Shown in pieces: positions 23,998 to 36,330 of a stretch of 64,000 bases of DNA (its first letter is position 1; each line of letters starts with the position of its first letter). Origin of the DNA: Molanna angustata (lineage: Eukaryota > Arthropoda > Insecta > Trichoptera > Molannidae); contig OY754979.1 in assembly GCA_963576475.1 (NCBI GenBank), positions 26,206,034 through 26,270,033 on the forward strand. Reading direction: 5' to 3'. A program made the translations under genes and the position numbers. The notes under the pieces were generated by a model. It made no database searches. It was given only the letters and a program-made list of their open reading frames with translations, and was not told where the DNA came from.

Positions 23998-24062
23998 ACA
24001 TTCATCACGTTATGTAATTCGCGGGATAGGCGGAGAGGACAGAACGCCACACTCAATTATGT
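23998..24062 (-). mobile_element. LINE coding tail scrap
   Basis: Minus strand reads VWRSVLSAYPANY, the conserved last residues of the family represented at 58755-59150. Confidence 0.55.
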
Positions 24063-24519
24063 GTACCTACCTACTCCAATGTTTCTCGACATACCACGCA
24101 TGGTGGTGCCTCTACACTTCCGGTATTGCTTTTTCAACAGCTAATTATTGGAAATATTTCATCACTTTTTGGTAGGTACCTAACTTTTGCACTTACCTGT
24201 CATTGGTCATAGTCAAAACTTACAGCGCCGTTACTGTTTAGCAGTCAAGTAGACGTTATTAAAAGGCGATTAGTTGTGAATGTAGTTTCTAATATTGGAA
24301 AGCTGTCACTCCATGCGATACGGGTCTTTGACTGATATACGAATTTGATTGATACCCAATTTGTAACAGACTGTCGATCGGTCAATGTGTGCCACCTTTA
24401 AACATTTCAATATGAAATACCCAAATAATATAAATTTAAATTCCTTTGTATAAATTTGTCTATTTTTACTTTTCACCGCTGTATAATAATGAAGTTGAAG
24501 TTTTGAAGTGTATTTTTCT

Positions 24520-25115
24520 TGACTAAAATCCTTTCGCAGACGACCTTCAGTTGTATATTCATTTCAATCTTCTGAATTTGCCAATGCTAGCCTTTCTATG
24601 AACGAAGATCTTGATTCTATTTCTACATGGTCTTCTTATTAACCCTTCTCTAAGTCTCAAGCAATTGTTACTGATACCCCTCATCTGCTGTCATCTCTTA
24701 AAAATTTGCAGCTCTCTTCTCTTTATTTCAATAATCGATGCATTCCTTACCTTATACCAGGGTCGTGAAAGTCCTTGGGGTCTACATTGATTATAACTTT
24801 CCTTGGCATGAGCAGATATCACATGTCAGCAAATCTATTTTCTTTGCCGTGGAGATTGTGTCATTGCGTGGATTTGCACAAGTTGTTTCGCACTCTCTAA
24901 ATAAAATTTAGAATTTCTTTCCACTTCATTGTAAAATAACCCTAGCACAATTTGCGCAATCACTTCTCCTACCGTTGTTTGACTATACTGATGTTTACTA
25001 ATTGGATGTAAACGAGGAACATTTCAACAAACATGAATTCTCATTGCCGTAAACTTATTCATTGGTCCAAGATACGACAACGACGTTATATACATATCCT
25101 GTAATTGTTATTTAT
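24520..25115 (+). mobile_element. Degraded LINE copy (sister of 16960-18100)
   Basis: Contains ADDLQLYIHF at the start, then, across several frameshifts, VLGVYIDYNFPWHEQISHVS, LPLHCKITLAQFAQSLLLPL and a remnant of the DVYxLD region. It retains the segment deleted from the other copy. It has many stops and is inactive. Confidence 0.75.
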
Positions 25116-25119
25116 ATTA

Positions 25120-28100
25120 TTTATTATATAAAGTAAATATTACATATATAAGCTGACTAATAACGCCTCACTAGGCAAAAGCCTGTTCTGGGACTGTTAT
25201 TTTTACACAGTTAGATATTTTTATTCAGCTGTAATTTATAATTTTCAAATCATTAATTTTTCAAGATTTTTAATTGTGAATCTTTTTGTACATTCGATGA
25301 TTGCTTCAAACCAACCAGATATACCTACCTTAATCTTTAAAGACCATTTCATTAAATGATTAAAATGAAAAAAAAAAAAAATAATACTAAAAAAGGTAGA
25401 GGATATCAGGTGTTAACGCATGAATATTCTCAACCACATTTACAAATGGTGAGCTGTTTCCAGCAGAATCGAATAAGCCAGGTACATTTTAAAAACCATT
25501 TCAAAAAGACATGCGAATTGGATAAGCCATGCGTGGCGATACTAGGATCTACTACACACTATATTTGAGGGAATGGTTGAGGAATCGACTGGCAGTCTGG
25601 AACCGTTGTGCCACGATTTGAATTGCACCTCCTATACAGAGATGAAGAGGATCGCTGGAGACAGAGCGGAGCGGAACAAGAGATCCATCGCTTTGACGTG
25701 GGCCAATCTCCAAGATTGAGACCGATAAAAAAATGTTTGAAATCAGTTTTGACCACACACTTGTTCTGTGCACATAACTAAACCTAAGCTACTAATTACC
25801 AAAGTTTAGTTAAAATATCGGTAGCGGTTGTTTAAGTATTTTTTTTTCAGTGTAATTTAAATAGAAACATTGTAATCGAATATATAGATCTGAAAGCAAA
25901 TAACTATTAAAATATTTATTAAATCCGCTTGGTTATATATAATTATTCGTTAGTTAGTTGAACTATTTTTCTAGAGCATCCAGATCCTTGGGCTTTGACA
26001 CAAATTAAATCCAATTAAAAATAAATCTACATGTATATATCTAATCGTGTTTTTATGCTGAACATATTTTTACATCGCAGTTGTATCATATTATTGTTTA
26101 AAGTGTATTTATCTGCTTCCATTATTATTAAATTGCCTGCATGAGATAGTAATTTATGAGTGCAATCTATTTATTCCAAGATATTGCAGTGTCATAAGAC
26201 CTCGCTGGCTAGCGGCTTTGCATAGTCACTCACTTCATTTTGCTTTTCGTGTCAGGCTGCAACTAATGTACCTACGTATGTCGAAGAACTTACTTTATAT
26301 GACTGTGTTGATACCACTAGAAGGTGACTTATCAAAAAGCATACACAGCTGTTCAGCTAGTGTTCACTCAAAACGAAAGACAAACAAATATTCAAAGATA
26401 GCGTGAGCACACTTATAGTTAGATACCTTACGTATATCTTTATTCAGTAGACTTAAAATGACGATAATATGGCAAATGGAGACCCGGTTTGAGATAAGGT
26501 TTAAGATGATCGGCAAAAACAATAATATCATTGCATGATTCGGAGACATTTTACGTGATACGAGAGACCTTCCCCTTCTGAAACAGCAAAATTTACTATA
26601 GAGTCTAATAAAATAAGAACATTCCGAAAAACTTTACGCCAGTCGATAACAGCAGTGACGAACAAATCTTGGTCTTGCAAATTTGCACTTCACCGAAAAA
26701 CCAAGATCAGAGTACAATAATAAGGGCATTATAGAAACCAATTATATTTTTAATCTGAAAGCAAGCTAAAAATAATCTATCAAATGTTGAAATTTTACTA
26801 TTAAATGGCGAATTGAGAACTAAATACAAAACCCAATAACTATTCATATTGGTTTGGATTTAGGTAATGTAATATTCTCGCTGTAATTTAACAAAATTTC
26901 AACCATATAGGTAGTAAAAAATATCACGAGTGATTAGGTTAGCTATCAATATCTAAGCAGAGAAAGATAAGAAAAAAATACCGATAAGAATTGGGTTATC
27001 TTCACGATTTACACTAGCTAATAAAATTAGAAATAGACAGACCGGCTAACGTTTTTATCTTGAAACGAATTGACTCCAAATATATTTTTTTAATATAACT
27101 TACGATTTTACTAAGTTACGCTATTTTTTAGTAATAACTACCCGAAAAACATAAACATAAGACATGAATATTATACTTCACTATCTTATAGTAAGTTTAT
27201 TCATTTGCTCTATCAAAGCCTCGAAGACACTTAAGCACCAGTTGCAATATATTACTGATACCTACTAGATCCAATGTGGTTTTAATTTTTTATCACTTTG
27301 TTTTGCTTCGTAAAAGCCGTAAATACATTTATTGCATGTTTGTAGATATATTACAAACATAAAAAAATACTTAGTATTAGTTCTATTGAAATTTATTTGA
27401 GTATCGACGCGTTTCGTGCAAGGCACATCGTCTGAATAATTATTGCTATTGCAAATTTTACGTAATTTTAATTTTTACAAAAGAAGTAAGAAATGCGACG
27501 TATATGTGAAAAATTCTCCAATAAATGCGAATAAGTACCTACCTACCAATGTCTTATTTTTATTTCTTTTCCGTAAAATGTTAATTTACTGTTTCAACCG
27601 AAATATGCGGAAGTAATTCTTAATTATTTCTCGTTTAAGCTTCGATGGTGATGGATGTTGAGAGTTGTTATCTAATTGTCTGCAACATTTTAATAAGATA
27701 GGTACTGATTGAAGATTGAAGCGAATGAGAGCCAATATTAGATTTTTGTATACATTTCTGGTTTCTAGTACCTAAGGCATTTATAGTTAACGAATTTGAA
27801 AAATCAGGTTCCAGTATGTGAATGCAAAACCAAGACCCTGAGGTGGAAGACCAAAACTGAACCATGTAGGTATATCGCTGATATCTTAGTCTGAATTATA
27901 ACCCTGTCAGTAGAGAAAAAATGGTTTTTGGTGTAAAAAAAATACAAAAGGTGGCGTGAAAATGATTTGCACGTATTATTATGTTGTTAAGGTTTATACT
28001 TGGATGAGCTTTTCAACCTTCGGCAGGGAGAGCGCACCTTTGATTCAATCCAAGATGGTGGCGTGCTTCCTTTAATCCAAGGTCGAAAACTTTTTTTTCA

Positions 28101-28900
28101 TCAGTCTAGACTCTAGACCTAAACACCATAATATAAAAAAAAATATTTCTACACTACCTTTTGCAAGGCAAACCCACAACTGACTGGGCTATTTAATTTA
28201 ATTTAAGGAAACAAAAAATAGATAAAATGTATGAAAACATTAAATTAAGCATATAAAAAATCGTTCACCCAATAATATTGTTTCACATAATATAAACTAA
28301 TTAAAAAATGCAAAGTTACAACCGAATTAAATTTGTTAAAAACAGCTCAACAAAATTGGATAATAGGGAGGAAAAGAAACAGTGAAATAATGCTGAAATG
28401 AAATAAAAGAGAGAAGGAAATGAGATAGAAAATTAAAGAATATGCTAGCACTCGCTAACAATCGCGTAACAATCTTAATATATCATGACGATATTGAATA
28501 AAGAATATCACAAAAATACTGAGTTGTTTGTGCATCTGTAACTATACTGTAGCATTGAGTCTAAAGTTAGTTCTGCAACAGGGAACATGAAATAAATTGT
28601 TCACACGAACTGACCTTCCTGGTACATGGATGTTTATAAGATTTACCAACTCCGGTGAATATAGCGCTGTTATGAATATTATGCAACATTAATTGGCCGA
28701 ATAATGTTTTTCTACATTCAATGGTTTCAAAATTATGTTACTCGATAGATACACGGTAGTTATCGAAGCAAAAATTGAGTTTTGAATTTGCAAATTTAAA
28801 AACTTGTGCTAGGACATCTTATTTTATAAAATTGGGGCTTTTACGTGATATCATGTCTTGTATTCATTTTGTACCTAATAATTATTTTTTGTTTGTTTCA
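25120..28900. other. Gene-free stretch upstream of fusilli exon 1
   Basis: No coding region was recognised. A less AT-rich block at 25560-25760 has no recognisable product. A hammerhead-like remnant is at 27401-27437. Because exon 1 starts with a splice acceptor, this region is probably a 5'-UTR intron of fusilli or contains an unrecognised non-coding exon. Confidence 0.4.
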
Positions 28901-28901
28901 G

Positions 28902-29088
28902 GTCTCCGCCGTTGGGCGATACGAGCAGCGAGTGTTGATACATCGCTGTTTCTCTGTTAGTGTGGTGCGGTGTACCCCAAGGCTCACGTCCGAAGCCATG
29001 GAATACGGTCTCGGTTCTTTGTCGGTAAAAACGTGAATCGTGGTGGTGGTGGTGGTGTCGAGTGGAGTGAAGTGAAGTTGAAGTTGTA
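28902..29088 (+). other. fus: fusilli 5' UTR (part of first coding exon)
   Basis: A strong acceptor TTTGTTTCAG ends at 28901 and the sequence becomes GC-richer to the donor at 29224. An in-frame stop (TGA, 29068-29070) precedes the start codon, so translation cannot start further upstream in this exon. The acceptor implies at least one upstream non-coding exon, which I could not locate. Confidence 0.65.
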
Positions 29089-29223
29089 ATGATGGTGAAG
29101 TTGGAAGGGCACGCCTGCGCTGTGTGGGCGGCCACAGCCGGGCAGCAGGGCCCAGGACTGGGCAGCGACGAGCAGCCCCTCGTTCTGCTCTCCTACGTCG
29201 TCATAGACCTGCCAACAAACAAG
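29089..29223 (+). CDS. fus: fusilli / ESRP orthologue, coding exon 1
   Basis: 45 codons from ATG 29089 (an adjacent ATG at 29092 has the better Kozak context) to AAG before GTAAAA. The product includes VWAATAGQQGPGLGSDEQPL and LSYVVIDLPTNK, aligning with the extreme N terminus of ESRP1/2 (TAG-LGSDE-L-VVDL pattern). Fusilli/ESRP is a nuclear RNA-binding splicing regulator of epithelial cells. The N-terminal half has an RNase H/DnaQ-like fold and is followed by three RRMs. Only the N-terminal half lies in this window. Phase 0 at the 3' junction. The next coding exon is 17842 bp away. Confidence 0.92.
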
Positions 29224-29289
29224 GTAAAACCATAATAATATTTTCAAAATTCACTATTTTCTATTACCACCATTTATGGTCCGGGTAAA

Positions 29290-29440
29290 ATAACATCTCA
29301 CATGGATCAGCAATGAGATTCACTACCCATTCCAAATGTTGCCCTAAGTGTTACGATGCTGGTGTGTGTGGATACACGCTTGTGTCGTGCTTCCTATTGA
29401 GCGATTTCGCAGCTAGTATCTGAAGGATGATTAATATTAG
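29290..29440 (+). mobile_element. Dispersed repeat copy (diverged)
   Basis: Third copy of the 12810-13090 family, keeping AACATCTCACATGGATCAGC and a GTGTGGATACACGCTTGTGT-like block. Its 3' end is lost. Confidence 0.55.
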
Positions 29441-29529
29441 GTATGTCTCAAGAATGTGGCAACTTTGACATAATTAAGTTGTATGACAGACAAGCATTGT
29501 ATTTTTAACATTTTTATTTATTTCCAATA

Positions 29530-29712
29530 TAATATATTTACTCAGTAGATTCTTCTTCTTCGTCGTGTCATTTGACCTGTCTGTGAGGGTGGACTCTTCT
29601 GGGAGGAGGAGGTTCAGCTGTCCATCTCTTCGGTGGTCTTCCGGGTAGTCTTATATTGTTGGGTATTTCTGTTTTTACAATTTTGACGATCCTATTGTCT
29701 CAGTAGTCATAC
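29530..29712 (-). mobile_element. LINE C-terminal fragment (GRPPKRW)
   Basis: Minus strand reads PNNIRLPGRPPKRW with decayed flanks. Related pieces with GRPxKRWKD are at 36160-36330 and 52290-52410. Confidence 0.55.
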
Positions 29713-30598
29713 CTCAATATCATTTTCATAATGTTTTTTTGCGATGAAGAATAAGAAGGAAAGACGTTATAAGGATTAAATTTTGTCAATCTCAAATATG
29801 CCTCGGGTCATATGTGAAAGATCCGCCATTTTGAAATACTTGGTATATGTCGCGTTAGTCACGCGTTAAGCGACCTCTCGACATGTCCTAACTTGACGTC
29901 TATGAAATAAAGGTGTAATATAGTCACGGTTTATAAGTAAACTTTTTCATATCACCAGGTACTATAGATATTTTAAGTTTATAAGTAAGACGGCAAAAAA
30001 CTAAAGTACATAATAATGGCATTGGCCTAGTGGAGTGACGTATCCAAAATTCACTAAAAAACAATTAAGGTATGGGGTGTAAATAAAATGATTTATTTAA
30101 TACATTTTATAAAAACATTTGGATACAATTAATGGAAAAATATAAATATCATGTTACCCGTATATTGTTTTGATTTTAGATATAGCACGTTAGAGGTGTA
30201 CGTAGGTATGTCATTTCTGTATTCTTGATTGTTATTTTTATGATTATTGTACCTATAATGAACTGTGTGCTGTCCTTGCAATAGTAAAATAATATTAAAT
30301 AAATCTAAATCGACCAAAACATGGTATATTAAAATCGCCAAATACATGTTAGTAAAAGTAAAAATCATGTGCTAATGAAATATTTTATACCTACGTGATT
30401 CAAAGCTGCGAAATAATAGAAAAAAGTAAATAACTTATTATATATATTTTTGTATTCTCTTTCGTTCATAGTAAAAATCTTCTTTGTAGGCCTAGTTTTT
30501 TTAATTATAGACAATTAAAAAATTAAAAAAGTGTTTTATTAAAACTAATTTTACGAGGATAGTATTTAATAAATTAAAAGAAATAGTTGGGTAGTGAC

Positions 30599-31004
30599 TA
30601 GGGTTGTCAAATCTTATTTATGGATAAATGGGAAATCAGAAATTAATGTGCGAGACTTGGCCAAAAAAAGCGGGACTTGCCTACAAATGCACAGAAACGA
30701 AAAAAAAATATTGTTTTTTTTATCACTTTTATTTAAATTTAAACTAAGAATACTTTGCTCAATGAAATGTACAGCGTACTCATGATCACAAGACATTTAG
30801 TTTTTATTTTTGAATGGGTATGTACTTGTTTTGTGATTTGGCGCATTTGAGCATTTTTTTATATATTTGAATGGGATTTCTGTCTAACCTCTAGGTTTAC
30901 TATAAAGCGGGACAATTAGCGTCCCGCAACATGTATCGCGGGACGCATTATTTGACTCGTGGAAACGGGACGTCCCGCCTCACGCGGGACGGTTGACAAC
31001 CCTA
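30599..31004. mobile_element. hAT-like non-autonomous element with GCGGGAC repeats
   Basis: The ends are inverted TAGGGTTGTCAA and TTGACAACCCTA. The flanking octamers GTAGTGAC and ATGGTGAC match at six of eight positions, consistent with an old 8-bp target duplication. Near both ends are several GCGGGAC/GTCCCGC motifs (about 30670, 30907-30925, 30940-30955, 30967-30992), probably subterminal binding repeats. No coding frame. It is inserted in, or next to, a SINE head. Confidence 0.7.
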
Positions 31005-31066
31005 ATGGTGACAGAGCGGCTAGCGTGCTGGGTTAGTAATTAAGTGGTCGCGGTCACTTTAAAAAA
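31005..31066 (+). mobile_element. tRNA-derived SINE head
   Basis: AGAGCGGCTAGCGTGCTGGG then TTAGTAATTAAGTGGTCGCG matches the SINE head at 712-786 in the opposite orientation. Confidence 0.6.
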
Positions 31067-31457
31067 AATATATACGAAAAACTTGGTTGGTTGAATATAG
31101 TTTGTAAACATTTTTTTTTTATTTCAAAGACGTATCTTTTTTTGAGGGAACTGGGGAAAAGATGTTCAAAATTTACTATTTGGCCTATTATATGACCTTA
31201 AGGTAGGTATAATTTTCGCCAAACATCTTGAACGAGCTTCCAGTTGCGCAGAGCCCAAATTTGTGTCTTTTTGTTTCGTTGGTTTACGTGCCAATCGCTC
31301 CCCTTCTCGGCTAAAAGTTCAAGATATTTGGCTACAAGTCTACTTATTTTTTATATTTTACCGGCGATTATTTCAGCTTTAAGGCCATATTCAACTGTCG
31401 CTGTTGTAAAATTGATCGAATATTTTTTTTTAATTGCGTATACGTAAATAACGTAAA

Positions 31458-31575
31458 CATTGGATTTTTTTCCCTTTCGGGAGTCAAATGCAGGAACTCG
31501 AGGCACCTACTCCTGAGTTCCTGGTTCTTATACAATATCCCAACCTCGTCTCTGTTGCGATGTTAAAAAAGTTTG
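31458..31575 (-). repeat. Partial dispersed repeat (18563 family)
   Basis: Minus strand carries the CAACAGAGACGAGGTTGGGA / ACCAGGAACTC start region of the family, next to a CATTGGATTTTTTTCCCT and GGGAGTCAAA block that also ends the copy at 38927-39272. Confidence 0.55.
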
Positions 31576-32094
31576 TCAATAAAAAAAAAGTATAATTGAT
31601 ATTTGTAGAAATTATGTGCGTGTTATTTACGGAAATTTTTTTTTTTAATAGGAAGCTCTCAAAATCAAAAGATTGAAATCTGTAAGTATGTGTTATTTAT
31701 TTTAAACTCATACATACTTTTATTAATAGATTTAGAATAAATTATTTTTACTAAGTAATCTGGTTGATATGATAACTTTCAGGACAGCCTAGACATAGTT
31801 TCTGACATAACTACCTACATAATATTATATGAGAATGTAGGTAAATATAGACAGAATATTATGTAAATGTCACAAATCACACAAGTTTAGTGCTAAGTAG
31901 GTACCTACTCTAAGTTTATTAGGTTACAAATGATATTTAATATTGTAGATTATTAAATGCCGATTGACTTTGTAATTATTATGTATTTTATATACTAATA
32001 TATGTAAGTAGGTACCTACCTACTTACATATATATATTTACATTTTATATATACTTACATATCTCCTACATACCCTATAAACTGTCACCTATTG

Positions 32095-32245
32095 CACAAT
32101 ATTAGGTACCTTTAAACCAAACCTGCCACAGTACCTTAAAAACAAATTCACTAATTTATCCAACCATGCACTTCCACTCCGATTTGCTGAAAGTATGTAC
32201 CTATGTACAATCAGCAAGACTATGGAATAGCCTAAGTCTGTATAT
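32095..32245 (+). mobile_element. LINE fragment (third copy of the 16960 family)
   Basis: Reads LPQYLKNKFTNLSNHALPLR, then TISKTME in shifted frames, aligning with the QYLKNNVVFLSSHGLSLR to SARLWNGL part of the main copy. Confidence 0.65.
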
Positions 32246-32329
32246 TGCATTGCATATATATTTATATATTTATTTGGGATAGAAACTGCGACAACAAAAC
32301 AATATAAGTACAGAACAGTAAAATAAAAC

Positions 32330-33580
32330 ATGCGACAAAACTACTATCCACAAATTAAACAATATGATTATCAAATATAAAAATTAAACAAAAGAGAAAT
32401 AAATTATAAGTAAATGGAATTATACAACAAAAATAAAAAAATATACAAAAACAAGACCAAAAAGGTACAGCGGGGCTACTCATGACATGTTCTTAATGTT
32501 TTCTTAGCTTGCCTTAATCTTAAAAATGTATAAATCAGTACTCAATTATAATCCAATCTTTATTTTTCTTTAAATTTAATCACGAAAATTTGTTAATATC
32601 AACGTTAAGTGTGTGTGTGTGCGATTTGTTGTATAAATGAATATTATCATTCAATTTATTGAGCTCCAAAGATTGCTAAAATCTGAAGCTGATCTTAATA
32701 TTATTGTAATCAACTTCATGAGTAACCCTACAGAACCTATCAAGATATAAATAAATAATGAAAATAAGTAATGAAACAATATAGTAGTGTGTAGAGGATT
32801 TTGATAGTTTTTTTTTTATTTTCAAGAAAAAACTAAAGAAGGATTGTTTATCCCTGAACACTTGATCCCGATTACCTCTCCTTGTCCTTTTTCAACCCTT
32901 TTTTTGCTAGGATGTGTTTTTTTTAATATTCATCTTAGTGCAATGTATCTTTCATTTTTGTACCTACATATAGGTAGATATATAATTTAGTCATTTATTT
33001 ATTTTATTCATGTCTGACAAATATTGATACACTTATATTTCATATTATTATTAACATATACATATATTATACAGTGATGTAGAAAGCAGTGTCATTAAGG
33101 TGTTTTAATCACCATCAAACTAGGCAAAGCCTGTGTCATGATGGCTATTTCTTTCACATAAAATTATGAATACAGTATAAGCGTACACATATTAACACAA
33201 TACAATTATATAAAAATATTAATAAAAAAAAATTTGACTAAAATACTATAAATGTAATGGCTTTTTTACAATCATAAAAAAAAAGAAAAATGACAAAAAC
33301 ATGATGACTATTTCTTTCGTATAAAATTATGATTATAATATAAACATACACATATTAACACAACAAAATAATACAAAATATTAAAAAGATGACTAAAATG
33401 ATTGTTAAAATATTAAAAAATATAATGGCTACAATTATATAAAATTATTAAAAAGATGATGGAAAAAATTATTATAAAAACATTATTATAAAAACATGAC
33501 GGCTATTTATATAAAAATATTTAAAAATGAACTAACCAAATCCCAAATTTAAATCTAAATCTCAGTCTCAGTGTACCCTT
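32330..33580. other. Very AT-rich non-coding stretch
   Basis: No gene was recognised. Degenerate local repeats around 33120-33500 (ATGATGGCTATTTCTTTC... ACACATATTAACACAA twice) suggest an old tandem duplication. Confidence 0.45.
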
Positions 33581-33586
33581 CGTCAC

Positions 33587-33779
33587 ACGCCACACGTCAG
33601 CTTGCAAAAACTCAAGTAAGTAAATAGAAAGTATCTATGGTCTTATCCAGTAATCGTGCAGTAATATCTGTCTTAAACCTATTTTTATTTAAGACAGATA
33701 TTACTGCACGATTACTGGATAAAATCATAGATACTTTCTATTTACTTGCTTGAGTTTTTGCAAGCTGACGTGTGGCGTA
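33587..33779. repeat. Perfect-arm foldback, about 90 bp per arm
   Basis: The left arm starts ACGCCACACGTCAGCTTGCA and the right arm ends in its complement. The loop is about 10 bases (33678-33687). The arms differ at very few positions, so it is recent or under gene-conversion-like correction. Confidence 0.9.
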
Positions 33780-33784
33780 TTTTT

Positions 33785-33870
33785 TAACTGGTCGTTTGGA
33801 AGAAATTACCTAATGGCAATACGTCCGCCAGTGTGAATTATATTTATTTGTATTAGGTATGTACAATAAG
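33785..33870 (+). mobile_element. LINE/SINE 3' hairpin tail
   Basis: Has TTTGGAAGAAATTACCTAAT and GGCAATACGTCCGCC, a diverged copy of the tail ending the LINE at 16960-18100. It directly follows the foldback. Confidence 0.6.
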
Positions 33871-33954
33871 ACAAATAAATAAATTAAAAATAAAAATTAT
33901 TAAAGAACAAATAAAAAAATACATAGATATGTATAAAAAGGAAACTGTGTCTTA

Positions 33955-34015
33955 ACAGGAAATCAAGTCCGGGACTTTTGGCTCAGGAGTCAGCTGATAT
34001 CTAATTAAGCCACGA
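33955..34015 (-). mobile_element. tRNA-derived SINE head (diverged)
   Basis: Minus strand GTGGCTTAATTAGATATCAG, CTGACTCCTGAGCCAAAAGT, CCCGGACTTGATTTCC parallels the head at 34475-34590. Confidence 0.6.
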
Positions 34016-34474
34016 ATAATTGACAACTTGAATTTTTAAAATTTACTGTTTTGCAAAAGATAAACTGTTTTCATAACAGATCCCATCGAATCCATTCCAT
34101 TCTATAGATTAAAATCGTTTTAATGTAAATAATTTTAAAATATGGCAACCCAGTAATATGTTTATTACTCAACACAAAGACAATAGAAATCAATTGAACC
34201 GTGTGACACCTACATTATGGTTTCGTGTGAAAGTTGCGCGATTCGACGCATTATTAGCCTAATGATAAGCTCACATCAATTCATTAGTTTGCTGAACGCA
34301 TACTAACTCCTAACGGGTGCAGTTTGGTGTTCGCTATCGTCGCATACGACTGTTACGATAATTACAATACTGTCATTACATCTCTATATAAAGAGGAACA
34401 CGCTTAATATTTATTTATTTTTATTTTATAAAAAAACTCACATTTCATACAGTAAAATATATATAAGTCGGCCT

Positions 34475-34590
34475 TAGTAGCTCAGTTGGTTGGGTATCTG
34501 ACTGCTGATCCAAAGGTCCCGGGTTCGATTTCCGGGGAGACAGTTTTTAATTGTGTTTTCAGTCTGGATCTGTGAGACATTTGAAATTCA
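34475..34590 (+). mobile_element. tRNA-derived SINE with body
   Basis: Clear A box (TAGCTCAGTTGG) and B box (GGGTTCGATTTCC), but the D and anticodon stems do not pair properly. The body CAGTTTTTAATTGTGTTTTC, AGTCTGGATCTGTGAGAC also occurs at 11246-11296 without a head, so this is a dispersed SINE, not a tRNA gene. Confidence 0.75.
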
Positions 34591-34734
34591 AAATAATATG
34601 TAACTAGTGCTAGAGTCGCCAGTTGGGTAGGTACCTACTTATTATACATTAGCTAATACTTATTACAATTATTGTAACAAAAAATATAAGTACCTATATA
34701 ATTTATAAAATAAATTAAAAAAAAAACATTTAAA

Positions 34735-35545
34735 AAAGCAGAATGATTAATCTTCTTTATGTATACCTTTGGGTCTGTTTTAAGAGGTTTGCTCCTCCTG
34801 TCGTTCCGCGAGGGTAGGTTCCGTGAGGCTGATTGTGCAGCATGATATGAGGAAGTCTGGTGCTGTCCATCCTTTGGATTTGACCATACCAGTCCCTCCT
34901 ACGCTTCCTATACTCCATCTGATGATATCATCAACCAGCATATTTCCCTTATTCTGGTGTTCCTCACTCGGTCTCTCAAGATTTTGCCTGCTATCATTCG
35001 TGTCCTCATTTCTCGAGTCCTCAGCATTTGTTTATTTCTGACTGTTTTTGTTCGTGCCTCCACACCATATGTCATCACTGGTCTTACGCATGCCTTGTAA
35101 ATTCTCATTTTGCTCTTTATGGCCATATTATATCTTCATTTTTCCAGATAGTGCCAGAGGGCGCCCGACACTGCAGCTGGCTTATTGACTTGGCTCTGAA
35201 TTTCTTCGCAGAGGTCAGCATCTTCTGTTAGGTCTATTCCTTGGTATTTAAAATTATTGCCCTGTTCTATTGGATTGTTGTCTATTAGTCAGGTTGCGTG
35301 TTATGTGCGTTTTTGAGAATGTAGCCTGTACAGCATTTTTTCTAGGTCGTTGTTCGTTTCGGCTATTATAATAGCGTCGTCGGCATACCAAATCACATTA
35401 AAATTTTCGTAAGTTGGAGCGATATAATTTCCTTATTCAGTTCATCCATAACTAGATTAAACAGGAATGTGCTTAGACTATCTCCTTGTCGGACACCTGT
35501 CATTATAGGGATCTACTGTAGATAAAATATAGATCCATTCCTGAT
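34735..35545 (-). mobile_element. LINE reverse-transcriptase fragment, RTE/CR1-type
   Basis: Minus strand carries GVRQGDSLSTFLFNLVMDEL (RT motif before the palm), then VIWYADDAIIIAETNNDLE with the catalytic YADD at 35376-35387, then the thumb KSKMRIYKACVRPVMTYGVE. Frameshifts and stops separate them. The endonuclease half is missing. It is the longest RT remnant in intron 1. Confidence 0.85.
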
Positions 35546-35559
35546 TTTCTGTCACTAAA

Positions 35560-36150
35560 TGCAAGCAATAATTCGGCCATTTTGTGTGCTGTCACGTTTG
35601 TAATAATTGGAGTTCACACGACTCAATATTGTTATAATATTTGCGGTTCACAGAACGTAATGAGTCTGCGGCTGATCTATTAAAAGTATGTACCTATGTA
35701 CCTAACCTATCGTCATTTTAATGCTTGTTATTGTATCGTTGTCTGCATGTTTTTACATATAATATCAACCTAAGTAGGTAGGTACATACCAGTGGTGTGG
35801 TGATAAACATTTATATTTTTGAATGTTTTATTATTATACCCATTTCTTTAACTTATACACTTGTCTGTCTGTACCTACCAAAATTTTGCAATAGATTTTT
35901 AACTACGTACCTACTTCCCGACCAGTTGGAGCTTTGAAACCATAATTTGTGTATTCTCGTGTTAAAACTGTTATACGTGTTAAAGACAATACGTGTTAAA
36001 ACTGTTTCCAGCTTTTATTCATTTCATATTTTGATACAATTAAACAATTTTGTATTTCTGAACTTGAATTGTGTCTGTTATACATGTTGCATAATTTTGA
36101 GGCTTTTTTTATATCTTTATTAGATCGATTTCAGTTTTATTTAACTTTAC
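35560..36150. other. Non-coding stretch
   Basis: No gene was recognised. It contains a small duplication near 35960-36010 (ACGTGTTAAA twice, AAAACTGTT). Confidence 0.4.
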
Positions 36151-36159
36151 GCATATGTC

Positions 36160-36330
36160 TGTCTGCTCTGGATTTTTTTCTTCTTCTTCGTGTATAGATC
36201 ATTTGACCTGTTTGTGAAGGTGGACAATCCTGCGAGGAAGAGGTTCAATTGTCCTTCCATCTCTTCGCAGGTCTTCCGGGTACATTCTTCTGTTGTTGGG
36301 TATTGGAATTTCGTAAAGGATTTTATTTTA
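36160..36330 (-). mobile_element. LINE C-terminal fragment
   Basis: Minus strand reads NVPGRPAKRWKDN followed by a decayed HRQVK-like region. Same family as 29530-29712. Confidence 0.55.

Noticed and set aside
25372..25760. An upstream fusilli exon or separate gene
   Set aside because: Short frames only, no recognisable product and no convincing donor linking to 28902.
34475..34590. A functional tRNA gene (good A and B boxes)
   Set aside because: D and anticodon arms do not pair, the body matches dispersed sequence at 11246-11296, and a diverged sister is nearby; a SINE explains it better.
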